From assembly GCF_030463565.1 (NCBI RefSeq), contig NC_134676.1, positions 5,110,001-5,174,000 on the forward strand: DNA of 64,000 bases. The letters are read 5' to 3'. The notes under the pieces are model-generated. The model saw only the letters and a program-made list of their open reading frames with translations, ran no database searches and was not told the origin of the DNA. The translations under genes and the position numbers were made by a program. The DNA comes from Pelecanus crispus. Lineage: Eukaryota; Chordata; Aves; Pelecaniformes; Pelecanidae. Shown piece by piece: positions 24,101-39,100 of the stretch; the first letter of the stretch is position 1; each line of letters opens with the position of its first letter.

Positions 24101-27100
24101 ATAATAATAATGATATACAAAGCAAGTGATGCACAATGCAATTGCTCACCACCCGCCGACCGATACCCAGCCAGTTCCCGAGCAGCGATCGCTGCTCCCC
24201 AGCCAACTCCTCCCCAGTTTCTATACTGAGCATGACACCATATGGTACGGAATAGCCCTTGGGGCAGTTTGGATCTACTATTCTGGCTGTGCCCCCTCCC
24301 AGCTTCTTGTGCCCCTGGCAGAGCCTGGGAAGCTGAAAAGTCCTTGACTGGCATAAGCAGTACTTAGCAACAACTAAAACATCATTGTGTTATCAACATT
24401 CTTCTCCTACTAAATCCAAAACACAGCCGTATGCCAGCTACTAGGAAGAAAATTAACTCTATCCCAGACGAAACCAGGACAGTGAGGCAGAACAGTAATT
24501 AACTGTAATTAACACCAGTGGCCCATGTGTTGGCCTTGCATCAGAGTAGCCCTTCCATTCATGCTATTTTTTTTTAAGCATCAGAGGTGTAGCACTGCTC
24601 TTTAAGAGCTGTCCAACACAATCTGTGAGCTGGGCAGCTCTTCCACTAAGACCTGGAACAGATGTGTGAATGTTTCAGATGTTTTCTCCTCCATATTGGC
24701 ACTTTGGGACATGGTTTAGTGGGCATGGTGGTGTTGGGTTGATGGTTGGACTGATGATCTTGGAGGTCCTTTCCAACCTTAATGATTCCCAGTTTTTACT
24801 TTCATAAAAAATAATCCAGCCACCAAGGCAGGAAACATGAAATTATTACTCTACTCTTAATTGGTTTAGTGGTGGAGTTAGAATCATAGAATTGTTTAGG
24901 TTGGAAAAGACCTTTAAGATCATCCAGTCCAACCATTAACCTACACTACCAAGTCCACACTAAACCAGTCAAGGGTAGACTAGACTAAACCGTGTCCCAG
25001 AACGCCACGTCTACCCGTTTTTTTGAACGCTTCCAGGGATGGGGACTCCACCACCTCTCTGGGCAGCCTGTTCCAATGCTTGACTACCCTTTCCATGAAG
25101 AAATTTTTCCTAATATCCAACCTAAACGTCCCCTGGCGCAGCTTGAGGCTGTTTCCTCTTGTCCTATCGCTAGCTACTTGGGAGAAGAGTTGGTAGTGTT
25201 GGGTTAACGGTTGGACTTGATGATCTTAAAGGTCTTTTCCAACCTAAATGATTCTGTGATAATTACTGATTTTTTTCATGCTGTGTTAATCTCTTGGGTT
25301 AAGCTGTGACAGCCTGTTACAGGGAACTGCAGCAGAACACTTGTCTGGAAATGTTCTTTTTGCAGAAAGCACAGACCCAGCTGAAGCTGCCCATCGTACC
25401 TTCCCTTCAGAGGCTCATGATCTACCGCTGGGCTCACCAGGCCCTTGCTACCCCTGCTGATCACCCTCTCATGCCACTAATCTGGCAGAAATTCTTCCTC
25501 CTTTACCTTCACCGACCAGGACCACAATATGGGTGAGTCTGATCGTAAGGACTCTAGCAGATGAGCAAGCGCTAAGAAGTTTGCACTGCAAGTGAGACTA
25601 ATAAGTGCCTCACACTAAGACTGCATCCGAAAGCAGCGGGTACCAGCAACTTTTCTAAAGGGTCAATTTATTTGCAGAGATGCTGACTTGACACTTGCAA
25701 CAAGACTTTGTTGTGCTTTTTTCATTCATTTTTAGATTACCTGTAGATGGCTGTATCGGAAGACGTTTTTTCCAGAGTGCAGCTCATACTACCTTACTAA
25801 ATGAAATGAAGCAGCGCTTAATAGAGGTAGCAGACTTCCACCACGCTGCCAGTAAAGCACTAAGAGTGGAGAGTCCCGCAGAGGGCACTGACAGATCACC
25901 GGAGAAGGCGAGCTGCTCACCGGATTACCTGACTTCACCAGAACTGCATAAGGAACTTGTCAGGTAAAGGAAGACTATCCAGTTCAATCTTACTCAATGG
26001 AACCACCTGAGCAACTACTAGAGCACAGTCTTAGCCGTGGGAGACGTGAAGGGATGTGACCCTCGGCTTACCTAGATGTGCTGCTGGCACTTTTTATATG
26101 CATAGTTGTGGTCAAATCCCTTCCTCTGTTGATAGAACTTGTTTTGTTTCTTTGGGGGGGGGGGGCGGGGGGGGTGTCTGTGTGCTGTTTTTACTACTAA
26201 AAATTAAAAAATTGCTGATAGAGTTGTCCTTAGGGGAGAGCTTTGCGTTTTAATTAATGGTATCCCCATACCGGTAAAATATTTGTTGTTTAGACATATC
26301 TGCTACCGATATGTACATCACTAATTATAAATGTAAAATGCTACTTTGTGTGTATCCATCTGTTTGTCGCAGACTAGGGCCCAAACTTAAGTTTGAATAA
26401 GATTACTTCTTCAGGGAATGTAGTGGATATTTCAGCACATGATTTAATTAGCGCAGTTTACCCAGTTATCGTGCTAAAGTTGAGCTGTGACAAGCGTGTT
26501 CTGTGCCAGCTGGAAAGTGATGGGTCTCCTTAACCAAAATGTTAGGGCAAGACTGTCCTTGTGTTGGAGTAGGCTAAGGAGATGTGCATGGTCACTTGCT
26601 GCAGCTCAGCAGATGAGCACTCATTTTTGGAAGGAGTGGTAACTTCTAAGAGCCACATATCTCATGCACGCTGAAACTGTAGCTATGCTGTTTGGAAGTC
26701 CATGGTTCTGTTACACAGAGACTTTTCATTTGGAGAGTCTACCTTAAGAAATATTTGTGGTATTACAGTATCTGGATTTTCTTAGAAACTGTAGTTGAAA
26801 GGCTTGTTTGAGCAGTGTCCCTTGTTCAGGGGATTTGGGCATACAGGATCTGAGCTGCTTTTATGTGCTCCCCCCCCCAGCAATCAATAGGTACTGTACA
26901 AACAAACAAGGGAGATCATAAATCCTCCTTGGTCATATGTGAAAAATAATCTAGAGATGCTCACTGGGTGGAACTTGATTAATATTTTGTCAGCCTTTCG
27001 TTTCAAAGGAGTTCCACACTCCAACTTAAAACCATACTGCTGTACAGCCAAGTAAATCTTATGCTTGGGAGGTTAATGACTGCCTAGACAGGAGGGAAAA

Positions 27101-30100
27101 CATTGCATAAGGGCTGACCCTTAAAACTAGACTACTTCCATTTTTTTAACCAATGACACCGATAGAGAAAACAGGAGCTTGCTAGTGATATTTAATACAC
27201 AGTGCAAAGATTTAATGGTATTCTAGTTTCCCCTTGTATTTAATCAGGAAAGCTTGGATGATATGGTTATAAAAAGGGTACCCCTCAGTAGAGTGGTGTC
27301 AGTTGAAGAAAGAAGTGTATTTATGTTAAAGTACAGTGTTAGCAGAGGAGGAAATAGGAATCAACTAGCCATGAATTTGAGTCTGACAAGAAATGAAAAA
27401 AAATATAACTCAGGTGTGAGCTTTTAGAGCAGGCACTCTAGAGGTCATGGGGTGAGAAGCCAAGCTTGCTCAGACATAGTCTTTTTTTTTTTTTTTTTCC
27501 TTCATCGGTCTTTTGAATGGGGTTGTCAATACGATTCCCTGACGTAAGAGACACTTCCAGTTCTGGGTCATGTTTGTTAATGGGCATAAATGTTTTCCTT
27601 TTCAAAATTCGTCCTGTTACTCTTGGTTATTGCCCTTCATATTTTTCTAAATAGCTTCTTTCCACTGCTGGTCTTTGAACTGACACTTAGTATGCTAGTC
27701 ACAAAGCATCTAAAACATCTATGTTTTGAGCCGTGTCACCTTGTAGCATGATTTGTTGCCTTGACTCTAAACCCCAGAATGAGACTGCTGTGTAATGCAT
27801 GGTATGCATACAATTAGAGTTCACACCGATTTATTTTTTTCCTTGTTTTTGTTTTTCTTCGCAGGCTTTGTAATGTTTTTGTTTTGTGGTTGGAAGAAGA
27901 GAGTTTCCAGAAAGGAGACACATACATTCCTTCTTTACCGAAGCAATATGATGCATACAGACTTGCTAAAGTCATGCAGAATCAACAGGTAAAGTGCCAA
28001 TGACATTGGCAATCTGGGATCCAAAATGCACTTCACTTGTTAAAGTGGGTCCTCTAAAGTAGTGAGAGACTTGGTGTCACTGATCTTTAATATGTGTACA
28101 GCATGTATGGTAGCTTTACAGCTCTAACTTCTTTTTCCTAAAAATCCTGTGCTATCCCAAAGTGTCTTCCTTTATATTTGAGTGAGGACTCATGAGTAGA
28201 TTTCTTGCCTATCTTAATGAGAATACAGTCCTTATTCTGTACTGTTCTGTAATTCTTTTTATGTTCTAAGATTATTTTAGAGAATTATTGAAGCTGGAAC
28301 TTGAAATGACAAAAGACTGGAAGCTGAAATCTGCTCGTGTTGGTGCTCTGTAACATGTCAGGTTCAAATACAAGTTAGCGAGTGGGAGGTGTATATTGTT
28401 CTGTCCAGTAAGCCTAAAGAGTTAGTATCATTAAAAAAAACCTGTGAGAAGGGAGATTTTGGAAGGGCATTTCATCATGCCTGCTTGTTCTTGGTCCTCC
28501 AGTGTATGTGACTACTGGAAATGCAGCCTGCTTTAGTTAATCATGCCATGACGCTATGATACTATCTTGGTTTCCTCTGTGTTCCCTTTTTAGGAACAGA
28601 GTTTTAATAATCTGTACCTTTTCTGTCTTATTTGTTAGAAATGGTACTGTGTGTGCTTGTCAGATTTCTTCTCTAAGAGTCACAAATGCTTTTCAGTGGC
28701 TTATCTATATATGTGATAAAAACTCTGCAGCTTTTTTCTTCACTATAGATTATTTTCCCCCCCCAGTAATAATCTTCCCATGACTTAAAACTGCAGGGTC
28801 TAGTTTTATGTACTTATTTTATCTCCCCAGCTACTGGGATGGAGGCACAGTACATGGTACTGGCCAAAATGGGCATGATCATTTAATTTTTTTGCTTTAG
28901 GATTTGTGGATGGAGTATGTCAATGTTGAACTCGTACACCATGAGTTTCAGGAAGCTCTAAACCTTTGGCTGCCGGTTCAGCTTGAATCGCGTACAACCT
29001 GTGTTTCTGCAGGGCAAACAGATTTCGCCAACCCTTTATCAGGTAAGAGAGAAGAATATTGTGAATGAAACTGGGCCAGAAAGAATTACTAGTATGGTGA
29101 AGCCCTGGTTCCTTTAGGAACATAATGAAATCTGTGAATAAAGATGTTAATACAGTTTGTTTTCTATGGGTGCAGTATTTTGCAGGAAGTTTTCATGATA
29201 TTCTCACTAAGATGCCCATGTGGGAGGCTGACATCAATGTTTTTGGTTTAAAGTTTGCCGCATCACAGAACAGCAGGTCATATTGTGCCTGGAGCTTCAT
29301 GGGTGAGCTTCCCAAAGATTCCTCCACGCCAAGCATACTCCAGACAGGCTGCATTTTCCCAAAGTTTAGATAGAGACAGCTGCAAGCAACGGCAAAAACC
29401 ACTGTACTGGAAACAGAAAGATTGATTCTGTTTTTTTAGTTGTTGTTGTTGTTCCCAATGCCTTTCCTTGCTGTTCCCCTGGAACTTTGGCATGGTGAAA
29501 AGGTTCTAGCGCAGAAGGGGATAATAGTCATGGTACGTATATTACGGATATGATGAGATTGGATTTTTTTGCGGCTGATTAAAAAATGGGAGGGAGGGAA
29601 TAGAAGGAAACTGGAATAGTTTAATAGGTGAATTGGCACTGTTTGGTCAAAGGAACTGAATGGGAATCAGCAGGAGGAGGGAGCTGACCCGGACAGAGGC
29701 TGCACTTTGGGGAGGAATTGGAGCTGACAAGATGAGAGCTGAGGATGAATTGTGGGGTAAGGAAGATGAATTTGGCTTACCAGGCTGGGTCTGGGAGCCT
29801 CTGTCAGATGAGGGGAATAAATGGGGTGATAAGAGGAAAATTGGAAGGGTAGAAGGTAGGAGTGGTTGGGGGAAACAAGGAAAGTAATGGGGCCTTGGGT
29901 CCTGATGTTTGTGTGATGGAGCTGGTCATGAAAATTAGCTGTGTGAAATAAACTTTGTCAAAAAAAATAGGAAGATTAGTTAAGTGATTTTTTTTTTTTT
30001 TTTTTTTTAAAAAAGGGAGGAATCCTGAGAAATGTGTCTGCTGCTAGAAGTGTTTCATGCAAAAAAATAACATTTTTGTTCAGTGTCTCCTAAACTTTTC

Positions 30101-33100
30101 TTACTGGCAAAACTTGCTTCTGCTTTCTTTTCTAGCTAAAGAGAGGATAATGAATAATTTGAAGAAGTTTGATACCCCCAAGCCCCTTCTGCCGCTCCAG
30201 ACGATGAAAGCTCCTGTGCCAGTTATTTCCTCTGCCAGTCTATTAAGTCAGAAGGAAGCAATTCAGCTCATGCGCATGGACCTTAACGTCTTGCAGCGAC
30301 ACGCCAAGTAAGACAGAGCTGGTTTCCTTCTGCCTCGCTAGCGTGTCTAGCAGTGTCTTCAGGTGCCCTTCGCAGCAGCCTCATTTGTGGTGTTGGCACA
30401 AGACTGTCAGTACTTGAGTTCTGCTTCTTGTCTCAGGGTTTTGGGTTGGGTTTGTTTGTTTAGTGGTGGTTTTTTTTTTTTTCCCCTTGACTAGTGTATT
30501 CTTATTCCACTCCTTTAACTAAGATAAGACTACACAAGTGTTATCTAACAACTGAGATTACATCAGCTGACATCTAACTTCTACAATTTCTTTTCTCATA
30601 TGGCATACTTTTAAAATAAACTCTCCCTTTAGCCTAGATTTGCTGACAGTAAGTTAGTTAACCCTTTTGCACTAATGTAGTAGCTGCAGTGTGAAGCATT
30701 GGAATCGCCAAGAGAGAAATCTGATGTCTGGGACTATTAGCTTTGTGTGTGAAAGAGAAGAGACTTTCTGTTTTTAATATTCCTACTAAGAGAATCCAGC
30801 TGAAGTATTTTCAAACACAGCAGATGAATCTGTAGCTGTTCTTGCCCAATGTAGTCATTTAATATCAATATTATTATTAAAAAACCCAGCCCCCCCAAAA
30901 AAACTTGCTAAGCCCAAGAGAGGATGTGTCTAAACAATTCCAGCAGCAATTTTAGGTGGGCTTTTTTTTTTTTCCCCTGTTGACTGAATCATCCCACAGT
31001 CCAGCTTTTTTTCATCTGGTGGAAAATTGCATTTCCTACAGAGGGTGAGCTATTTAATTTCCTTCCAGGTTGTCATGTGAAATAATTAAAAATCACTTGT
31101 GCTGACTTGAGTAGTTTTGTTCTTATGAACCTATTTCTTTATTACTTTTGAAGTGCTATTACTTTGAACTTTTAACTCAATTTCATTTAATAACCTTTTA
31201 TGTTTTCTAGGAAAGTGTCAGGAGTCTTTGTACAGCACATTAAACTGAAGTCTCGTCTCTTGCTTATAAATTCTTAGCATTACTGTTTTCAGTAAAGATT
31301 TTGGTAACTTTACTAATAAATGCTTTTCAGAACTGCGGCGCTCTGGGAATCTCAGCATGTTGCTCTCAATAGTGAAATACTGGACACAGTACCTAAGCTC
31401 TACGTCAATCGGGAAGAGCAGATCACCCTCCATTTGGAGTGCCGGGGAACTTCAAATAAAGGCTGCCAGGGAGCAGCTCTTCTGACAATCCAGGTTAGAG
31501 ACGTGGCATCACTTCTGTTTTGGGGCTGTTGGATGTGGATAATGAAAGTGAAACGACTGAATGGTTACAAGAATGGTAGCAGTTAACCAAATAAATCCAT
31601 ACACACGTAATAGTTACCTGAAATACCTAAAATGTAATGTCCAAAAGGAGATGCAGATCAACAGCTGAAGAATAAATTGTTGCATAAAATTTGTTTTGCT
31701 CCTAGCGTCCGTTCTAAACTGCTTCCCAATGTGTGAATGTGGGAATACGCTCACGTAGGAATAGAAGCATGAAAATGTTTATGGAAGTATTCCCATGTTG
31801 CTTGGTATATGAATTTCTTGATCCCCTCTAAGTTTCAGTCCCTGTGGATTAAATGTCTTCCATAAAAGACATGAATTATATTAGCGTGTGATAATTAAAT
31901 AGGAACATGACCAAGGATTTGTGCTTGGGCACGATGTACTAAGTCTGATGAAAACTCTCAGGGGAAAACCATCTATATTCAGAGTTCTCTTACTGGGCTC
32001 TGCTTCATTTTTACCAATAGGTGCAACATTGAAGAATTTGAGCAAGAGATATTATTCTGAAATGAATATGTGTCTTTTTGTCATTTAGTTTGAAGGGAAA
32101 CATAAAAATGAAGCAGTGAGCCAGCAGCTTCATGCTTTGCGTAAAGAAGTGAGACAACTGCAGGCAGAAGCTACGAAGCCACCTTCTCTGGGTGTTGTGG
32201 AAGCAGCAGTACATGTGGAAAATTTTATAACGTAGGTTGTTCAGACACTGTTTTAGGTAGTGGTGTTTTATATTTCTTTTTCTGTATATTAGAGTTAAAA
32301 TGTGGAATCTGTTTGTGTGTTTTTCATAATGCTTATCAGCTTGGGTTGACAACAGAGCTGGAATCCTAAGACCTGGATGTTTGTGACACAGACCTCTAAA
32401 GCAATAACTCTGTATATTATCAGAAGAGCTAACTGCTGGTCATTCAGCCTCCACAGGGCACACAGTGTTGTTTTCTACTTCAATTAATTGTATTCTGCAT
32501 TAGAATAGCCCTTCCAACCCAGCAAAAGCAAATTGAGTGATGACAGGGATGCTGTGGTAAACTTCAGGAAATGGCAAACTTGTACCACAGCTGTTTCAGC
32601 CATAGGCTAAACTATATGTTTTTAATATCTCTCTCTAGGTTTTTCCCTGTTACAGTGCAGGACATAGCTCTTTAATAGAGAGTTATGATTTGAAGTAGCT
32701 TTTCAGTATGTGAAACAAAATTGTGCAGTGGAAGAGGACTATATAATATCACTTTTTTGGGGGGAGCAAATAAATGGATTAGTCAGAGGCTGCCTTCCTC
32801 TTGAAGGCCTTTTAGAGCTCATCCCAGAGGTCCAGTCTTGCAACACCATTCTTCTCAATCTCCTAGATTTCTGCTGGGATTCTTTTAGTGTAGTTGGTTC
32901 CCTACAGAGTGTACAAGTAAAAATAATCAGTTACTATTTCTACACATTCATTCTTGATCATTAATCTGAAAAATTCTGTGGATGAGCTAGTTCTTGGGAT
33001 TTACATCTGTGGAATTGCATGTTCTTCAGATGTTTTAATTCAGTAAAGATGGGTGTTTGAGCTCTATAAAACATTTACTTAGTAATACAGAAGAAAAGAC

Positions 33101-36100
33101 TGATTCTGTTTTAATTCTGTTATTGCTGAGCCTGTTAAATAAAATTTTTTTGTGGTATAAGGGTAGTTGAGATGGCCTAAGAACATGATGAGCGCATGAT
33201 TTGAGGGAGAAATAATCTGTTGGAACTATGCTGTGAAAAATCTTTTGATGATCACTTTCTGACTCTGGTTATGGAGACTGTTTGAGGTTTGGAGGTACGC
33301 ATTTCAGGCAGCAAAATTACTTAAGCTAAACCTGGGACTGTTCAGCCTAGATATGAGAAGGCTCAGGAGCTTCTCATCAATGTGTAGAAATACCTGAAGG
33401 GAGAGTGCTAAGAAGATGGAGCCAGGCTCTTTTCAGTGATGTCTAGTGACAGGACAAGAGGCAGTGGGCACAAACTGAGACACAGGAGGTTCCCTCTGAA
33501 CATCAGGAAACACTTTTTTTACTGTGAGGGGTAACACAGGCTGCCCAGAGAGGTTGTGGAGTCTCCATCCTTGGAGATACTCAAAAGCTATCTGGACATA
33601 GTCCTGGGCGACTAGCTGTAGGTGGCCCTGCTTGAGCAGGGGGGTTGGTCCAGATGTCCTCCAGAGGTCCCTTCCAACCTCAACCATGCTGTCATTCTGT
33701 GAGCCCATGCTTGGTTACCATGTAAGACAGAAATACCCATCTCAAGGTTATATATTGGCAAGAAACCTTTATTGTCACAGATTATTTTCCATACATAAAT
33801 TTAATCTACCCTTCTTTTTTTTTTTTTTTTGCAGGGCCTTAATAAATATCTACAAGGTGCAGCCTATGCCTGCAATTAAGAAAGTCGGAATTAGTTTGTT
33901 TTTTACGTTAGTGGAATACGTCTGTGATGAAACTCAACGCAATCCTCCCACAAGGCAGTTCTTCACATCCTGCATTGAGATTCTAGGCCAAGTGAGTTTA
34001 TTCTCTGATTTTTGGATGCCTAATGATTATTCCAATTGCCTGCTGATATTGGGGGTCTAAAACATTCAGAAGCCTGAAAATTAACTTCTAAGCTTCTATC
34101 CCATTTTCCTTTCAACTAATTGTATAATATACACAGTCTTTAGGAGAGTTTAAGCTTGCATATAAGCAAAATAAAAACTGTTGCTCTGAGATGCCTGCTT
34201 AGTGCTAATAAATGCTGTGTTAGTTAAATGCTAAGGTAGGCTGGATTTTTGGGCAGGTAACTAAGGTTTGGATACTTCCAGGGCGTAAAAGAGTGTTTTG
34301 CCATATATTTCTCTGTTATCGATCACTTTCCAGCTGACATATGTCTTGTCAACCTCTGTGTTTAGAAACCTCTCTTCTACAGCCTTGCAATAAATATTCT
34401 TTGTGTAGAGAATTAGCCAGAAGTTTGCTGGTAGAGCACGTAAGTGCTTATTGGTTTTGGTAATATTTGCTGTGGGGAACACATTATGTGGGTGCTCTAA
34501 GAAAAAACATTAGCCTCTGTTTCGGTCCAGGCATTTATTTTCATCTCTTAAATGCAGTTTGTTTCCATCTGCAGCTGTCCTTAAGCGCCTCTAACAGCTG
34601 AGGTGTTGAAGAGCTCTCCATAGCCATAGTTCTGTTTAAGCTTTTCCTAATGTAAGGCAAGGCTACCGAAATCTGGATTCATTTTCATTTGTTAACCCAT
34701 CAGAACAATTGGATTTCTAGGTGTTTTTATGCAGTGTGTGTATGGTCACAAGTGCTGTTCTTAAGTGGGTTAGGGAAACATGTTTATTTTACATTGTGTT
34801 TTGTGGAACAGCAGTATTTAGTTGAAGTCGATCTCATACAGTCCGTACATTTTTTTTAAAAGCAATAAAAATTGTGCTTGTCTCGACAAGAAGCTGAGAG
34901 GTATGTTTTCCAATAGATTCATACTAGGCCTTTTTCCTCACCATTTCCGATTCCCTCAGGTGTTCATCAGTGGGACCAAGTCGGAGTGCAAACGTCTCCT
35001 CCAGACGATCCTGGAGAATCGAAGGCTCTGTACTCTCCTTTCTCCTTACTTCACTCCTGTTGCCTCTCCCAGTGAATTTGTGACTTTATATGAAAAAGTC
35101 GTGGCCTTTCTGAGTGAGGATAACAGTGATGTTGTCTTCATGCTGCTGACAAAGGTAAACTACTCGTGAATACTGTCTCTCCTTTGTGGGTTGTTTTTGT
35201 GGGTGTTCTTCCCATAAAGACTGTGACTTTAGGCTAAGGAAGAAAGAGGTGCAAATCTGGTACTTTAAAATAACGTTGCCAGGTTCTGTAGATCTCTGTT
35301 GCTCATCCTGAATGGTGTGTGTTGTATTTAAGCTCAAGAGGGGCTGGAGGGCAAAAGCAAAAAAGCAAATAGGAAGCTTAAGCTACCATTTCCTAGCCCA
35401 GATAGTATCAGTATGTGCTTACTCTTCAGTGCACTCCTATCTTGAAATTAAAGCAGGCTCTCGATGGCTGCTTCTGCCTGATATCGCTGCAGAGGCATTC
35501 ATCAAAATAGCCAGTGAATCCCAGGTATCTTAAAAACAAAACCAAACAAATTTGGAACAGTGTCTGAATCTTCCATCTCTGTTTGGCACCCGTGTCCTTC
35601 CTGCCTATCTTAAAACATACAGAGTTAGGTAGGAGCAAGCAATTTGCACATCTCTTGTTTCAGGGCTGCGTGATACTGTCTGTGTGTATTGTTGGTGGAG
35701 AAATTACTATTATACTTTAGGCTTTGATAGCTCTCTGATTCTCTTCATTAGTTACCCAGAGACAGGGTTTGACAGCTGTGAACAGCAGGCAGTCTGTTTG
35801 GGGCACGACTCCGAGCTGTCCTTAGTGGCAATGATCAGCACTGTCCCTGCTGACCTAGGTCTGAACAAGCAGCCTGGAGGCTACAAAAGCTTTGCACCTC
35901 CACCTGAAAAATGTATGGACTGTGGAGATTAGCACAGTCTAATGCTTCTAAGTGCTTGTTTGGCAGTGATACTGAAGCGTGGAAATTCGTATGCATCTTT
36001 GTGAATCTGAGAACACCTGCCAAGGGTTGGTTCATAAATTCAGAGACTTCTGCAATGTGCTAAATCATAACCTTTGGAGAGCGTTGCCTTTGTTTTGAGT

Positions 36101-39100
36101 TGAGTCTAATGAAGTGCAAATTCATTGGGTTTTTCTTAAATATGTAAAAACTTCAGGATTTTTTTTTTTCCCCCTGACAATTTCTTCCTTCTCCTAAAGG
36201 TGTTGCGGCTGTTAAAGCTTCTACTTACAAATGCTTCCTGTCCTCTCTTCTAGTTTGACCTTACACAGTGGTTAAACATTGCTAAGCCACCTCTGTCTGA
36301 ACGTACCAAGCTTCTGGAGTCTATTCACTTGGCTCTCAATGCATGTGGCCTTGAACCTGAAGAAGACATTTTGATGCCATTTAATATCTTCTGCAAGCAT
36401 TGGACTAACCTTATCCGGTATCAGTTCCCTGATCACTATAGCGATTTCCTAAGGTTGTTCGTGCAAAGTGAGTATCTGAATCGATGCGTACTAAAGCTTT
36501 TGTACAGAACTCTTCTGACTTAAAAATATGAACTGCATGCAGTGGAGTTAAATAGCAACAAATGCAGAATGATTCAAACTTTCTTAAGTTTCTACATGTG
36601 CTTTTATGTGCATGCTATGTTACATGTTTTTATTAGACCTATTTTAGCTCTACTAGAAAGAAACACTCTTCTACAGATCAAAGTACACGCATCAGTGACA
36701 ACAGATTTTCAGCCCATATCACGGGAGAAGGATGGAGGAGAGGTTTCTATTAATGGAAGTGCTTATTAATTATAATTATGCCACAGTCTGTAATGCAGCA
36801 TCCTTGTTCTTGAGCACCCTTCAATGTTAAACTGAGAACTGGAATTATGGAGACCTGGGACTGATACTGAAATCTGCTGAAAATGTCCTGGTTGACATTA
36901 GATGCTACCCATAATCTCCTGTGCTTCTAAAATGAGAACAAAAGTACTTGCTTTCTATCAAACTGTATGTGCTGAGGCAATAACTTCTCTTAATATGTGT
37001 TTGTAGCCAGGGATGTACTGAGTGCCTGGGAAACTCTCTTCTTAGAGAGCATGTAGATGCCAAAAGGGAATATTGAATTACTTATGTTTGGGAATTAGAG
37101 ATATCTCTCACCCTTAAACTTGGGGCTCTCAACCTCATGCCTTACCTAATTTTTTTATGTAGTAGGGAGCTCTAATTTCAACCTTTTCTCACTGTTACTG
37201 AGAAAGGGAGTAATATCCTTCTCCTGACTTTCACAAATGCATTCCCTTCTCTTTCTCCTAAGGCTCATCAGAGCAGCTTCTAAGCCCTGACTGTTGGAAG
37301 GCATCACTTAAGGCTTTGGGGTGTGGTTCACCAGTGACTGAACAGGGAAGCTTCAAGAAAAGTGATTCTACTGAAAGTCCTGTGTTGCAGGATGCTGCAA
37401 AAATTCTCCTCTCTGCAGAACAGGTGGGTGCCTCTTTGGTTGATTTATTATGTTTTTCAGCTGAAACAGCTGCCCACCAGTGACACACAACACTGCTGTG
37501 CAGTCTTTGTGCAGCTGATTAATAGTTTCCTTCTTTTTTGCAGGTTAGAGAGACAGTTGAATGGCTTTCCACGTCTTTCTGCAAACTCCGACTGGCTTCA
37601 GTGGACTTCAGGACTTTTGGCCTGTTTTCAAAATGGAGTCCTTATGTGGCTGAAGTGAATAAATTTCTGGAGTATCTTACTAAGCGACTTATTGACACTG
37701 AAGTTGCCAATTTAGCCCAAGAGCCTGTTGGCAGTAACAGAATTCTAGCAGGTAATGTGTATCAAAAGCAAGTTACTTAAGAACAGGCACTCAGTTTCTC
37801 TAATTTCCTCTGTTAAAGACCATTTAAATATATGGTAAAATATTCTTGCTCTGCATTTGTACAATGATGAGAAACATTAAAATACAGATGGGAAACGTTG
37901 ATGCTACTTCATGGCCACGTGGGGCTTTATGCTTGTTGGAGGAAGCTTGTTTATATTTGAACTTGCTTTAAAATTATTTTAGGAAGAGATCATACTTTCT
38001 TCAAAGAAAAATACAGTCTTTTGCACCGAGCAGAGGTTTGGGAACAAGGGACTACTGAATTTCATCATGTTGTGAATTTGATTTTGAAAAAATCGCCAAA
38101 ACGCCTTTTATTTCAGCATATGCAGGTTTAAAGTGTGAATCATCCTTACCCCCACAATCTCAGATGTGTTAAAGTGATACTAATAAAAAAATCTAAGCAA
38201 TACAAAATGCTTACGATTGTTGTTAAAGCAATCATATTGTTAACTGGAGTTACTAATAAGCATATTGTATTTTAAATTTTTATTTGACCAGGAAGAACTG
38301 ATTAAATATTGGAATAAACAAAGGACATTGTATTCAAGTTTGGGAAAGTGTAATATGTTCACTGTTGCTAATTTGAGGCGGGAAGAAAGCAACTTCTGTG
38401 TTTTGTTTTCTTCTAGCATTGCAGTCCTTGTATTCAGTCATTGCTGGACTCTTTAAACCATGGATACTGGTCTTGGATAAGGAAGATGCAAGGTATATAT
38501 TGCATTTTAAAATTAAATGAGTTTTTACTCAAGTAAGGACTTTATTAAGAATGACTTTCATCGTTACCTGATTTTTTTTTTTTTTTTCCCCCCCCTAATT
38601 CATGACTGTATTGTGACCTTCCTTTAAATAGCTGTGACTTGTGTCATATCCTTAACAATTACGGAACTAATTCATGAGTTTCTAAAGTCAAATTTTCCAA
38701 GACTTGGATTGAGTAATTCATTTAGATACAAGAAATCTAACCAAGCTCTGGTCAGGAAGCGGAGATGAGAAAAATATGAATTGCACTTAGTTCTGGAAAC
38801 ACTCAAATTTAAATTTTAGATTCCTTTCTTTTTTTAATTTCCGTAGTACTGATAACTCCTTAGTTTAAAACAAAAAAAAAAGCCGAACAAATACAACCCC
38901 AAATGCCAGTGGTATGTAAAGAAACCTTGGACCAAATCAGTTGTATGATGATCTACTGTCTTGTGTACCTCTGTCTTCACATGACGAGTTATTTGTAATG
39001 TTATACACTGAAATTCAACTTTCTTCCAAAGCCAAAAGCTTTCTGACCTGTGAGTGTATCTCCAGCATTTAACTAGAAGGTTGACTGCAGGTGGTATGTG

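Larger units (their letters stand above)
25964..33324 (+). other. Introns W20-W25 and part of W25-W26
   Basis: Outside exons W21-W25 I see unique AT-rich sequence with a G-run (G12-C-G8, 26154-26174), oligo-T near 27481-27498 and 29986-30008, and C-runs near 26871 and 28759. No CR1 or LTR was recognised here. Confidence 0.55.

Noticed and set aside
24061-24120. ATAATA-rich tract as an origin or independent microsatellite
   Set aside because: It is an internal part of the LTR and recurs at the same place in the second copy.
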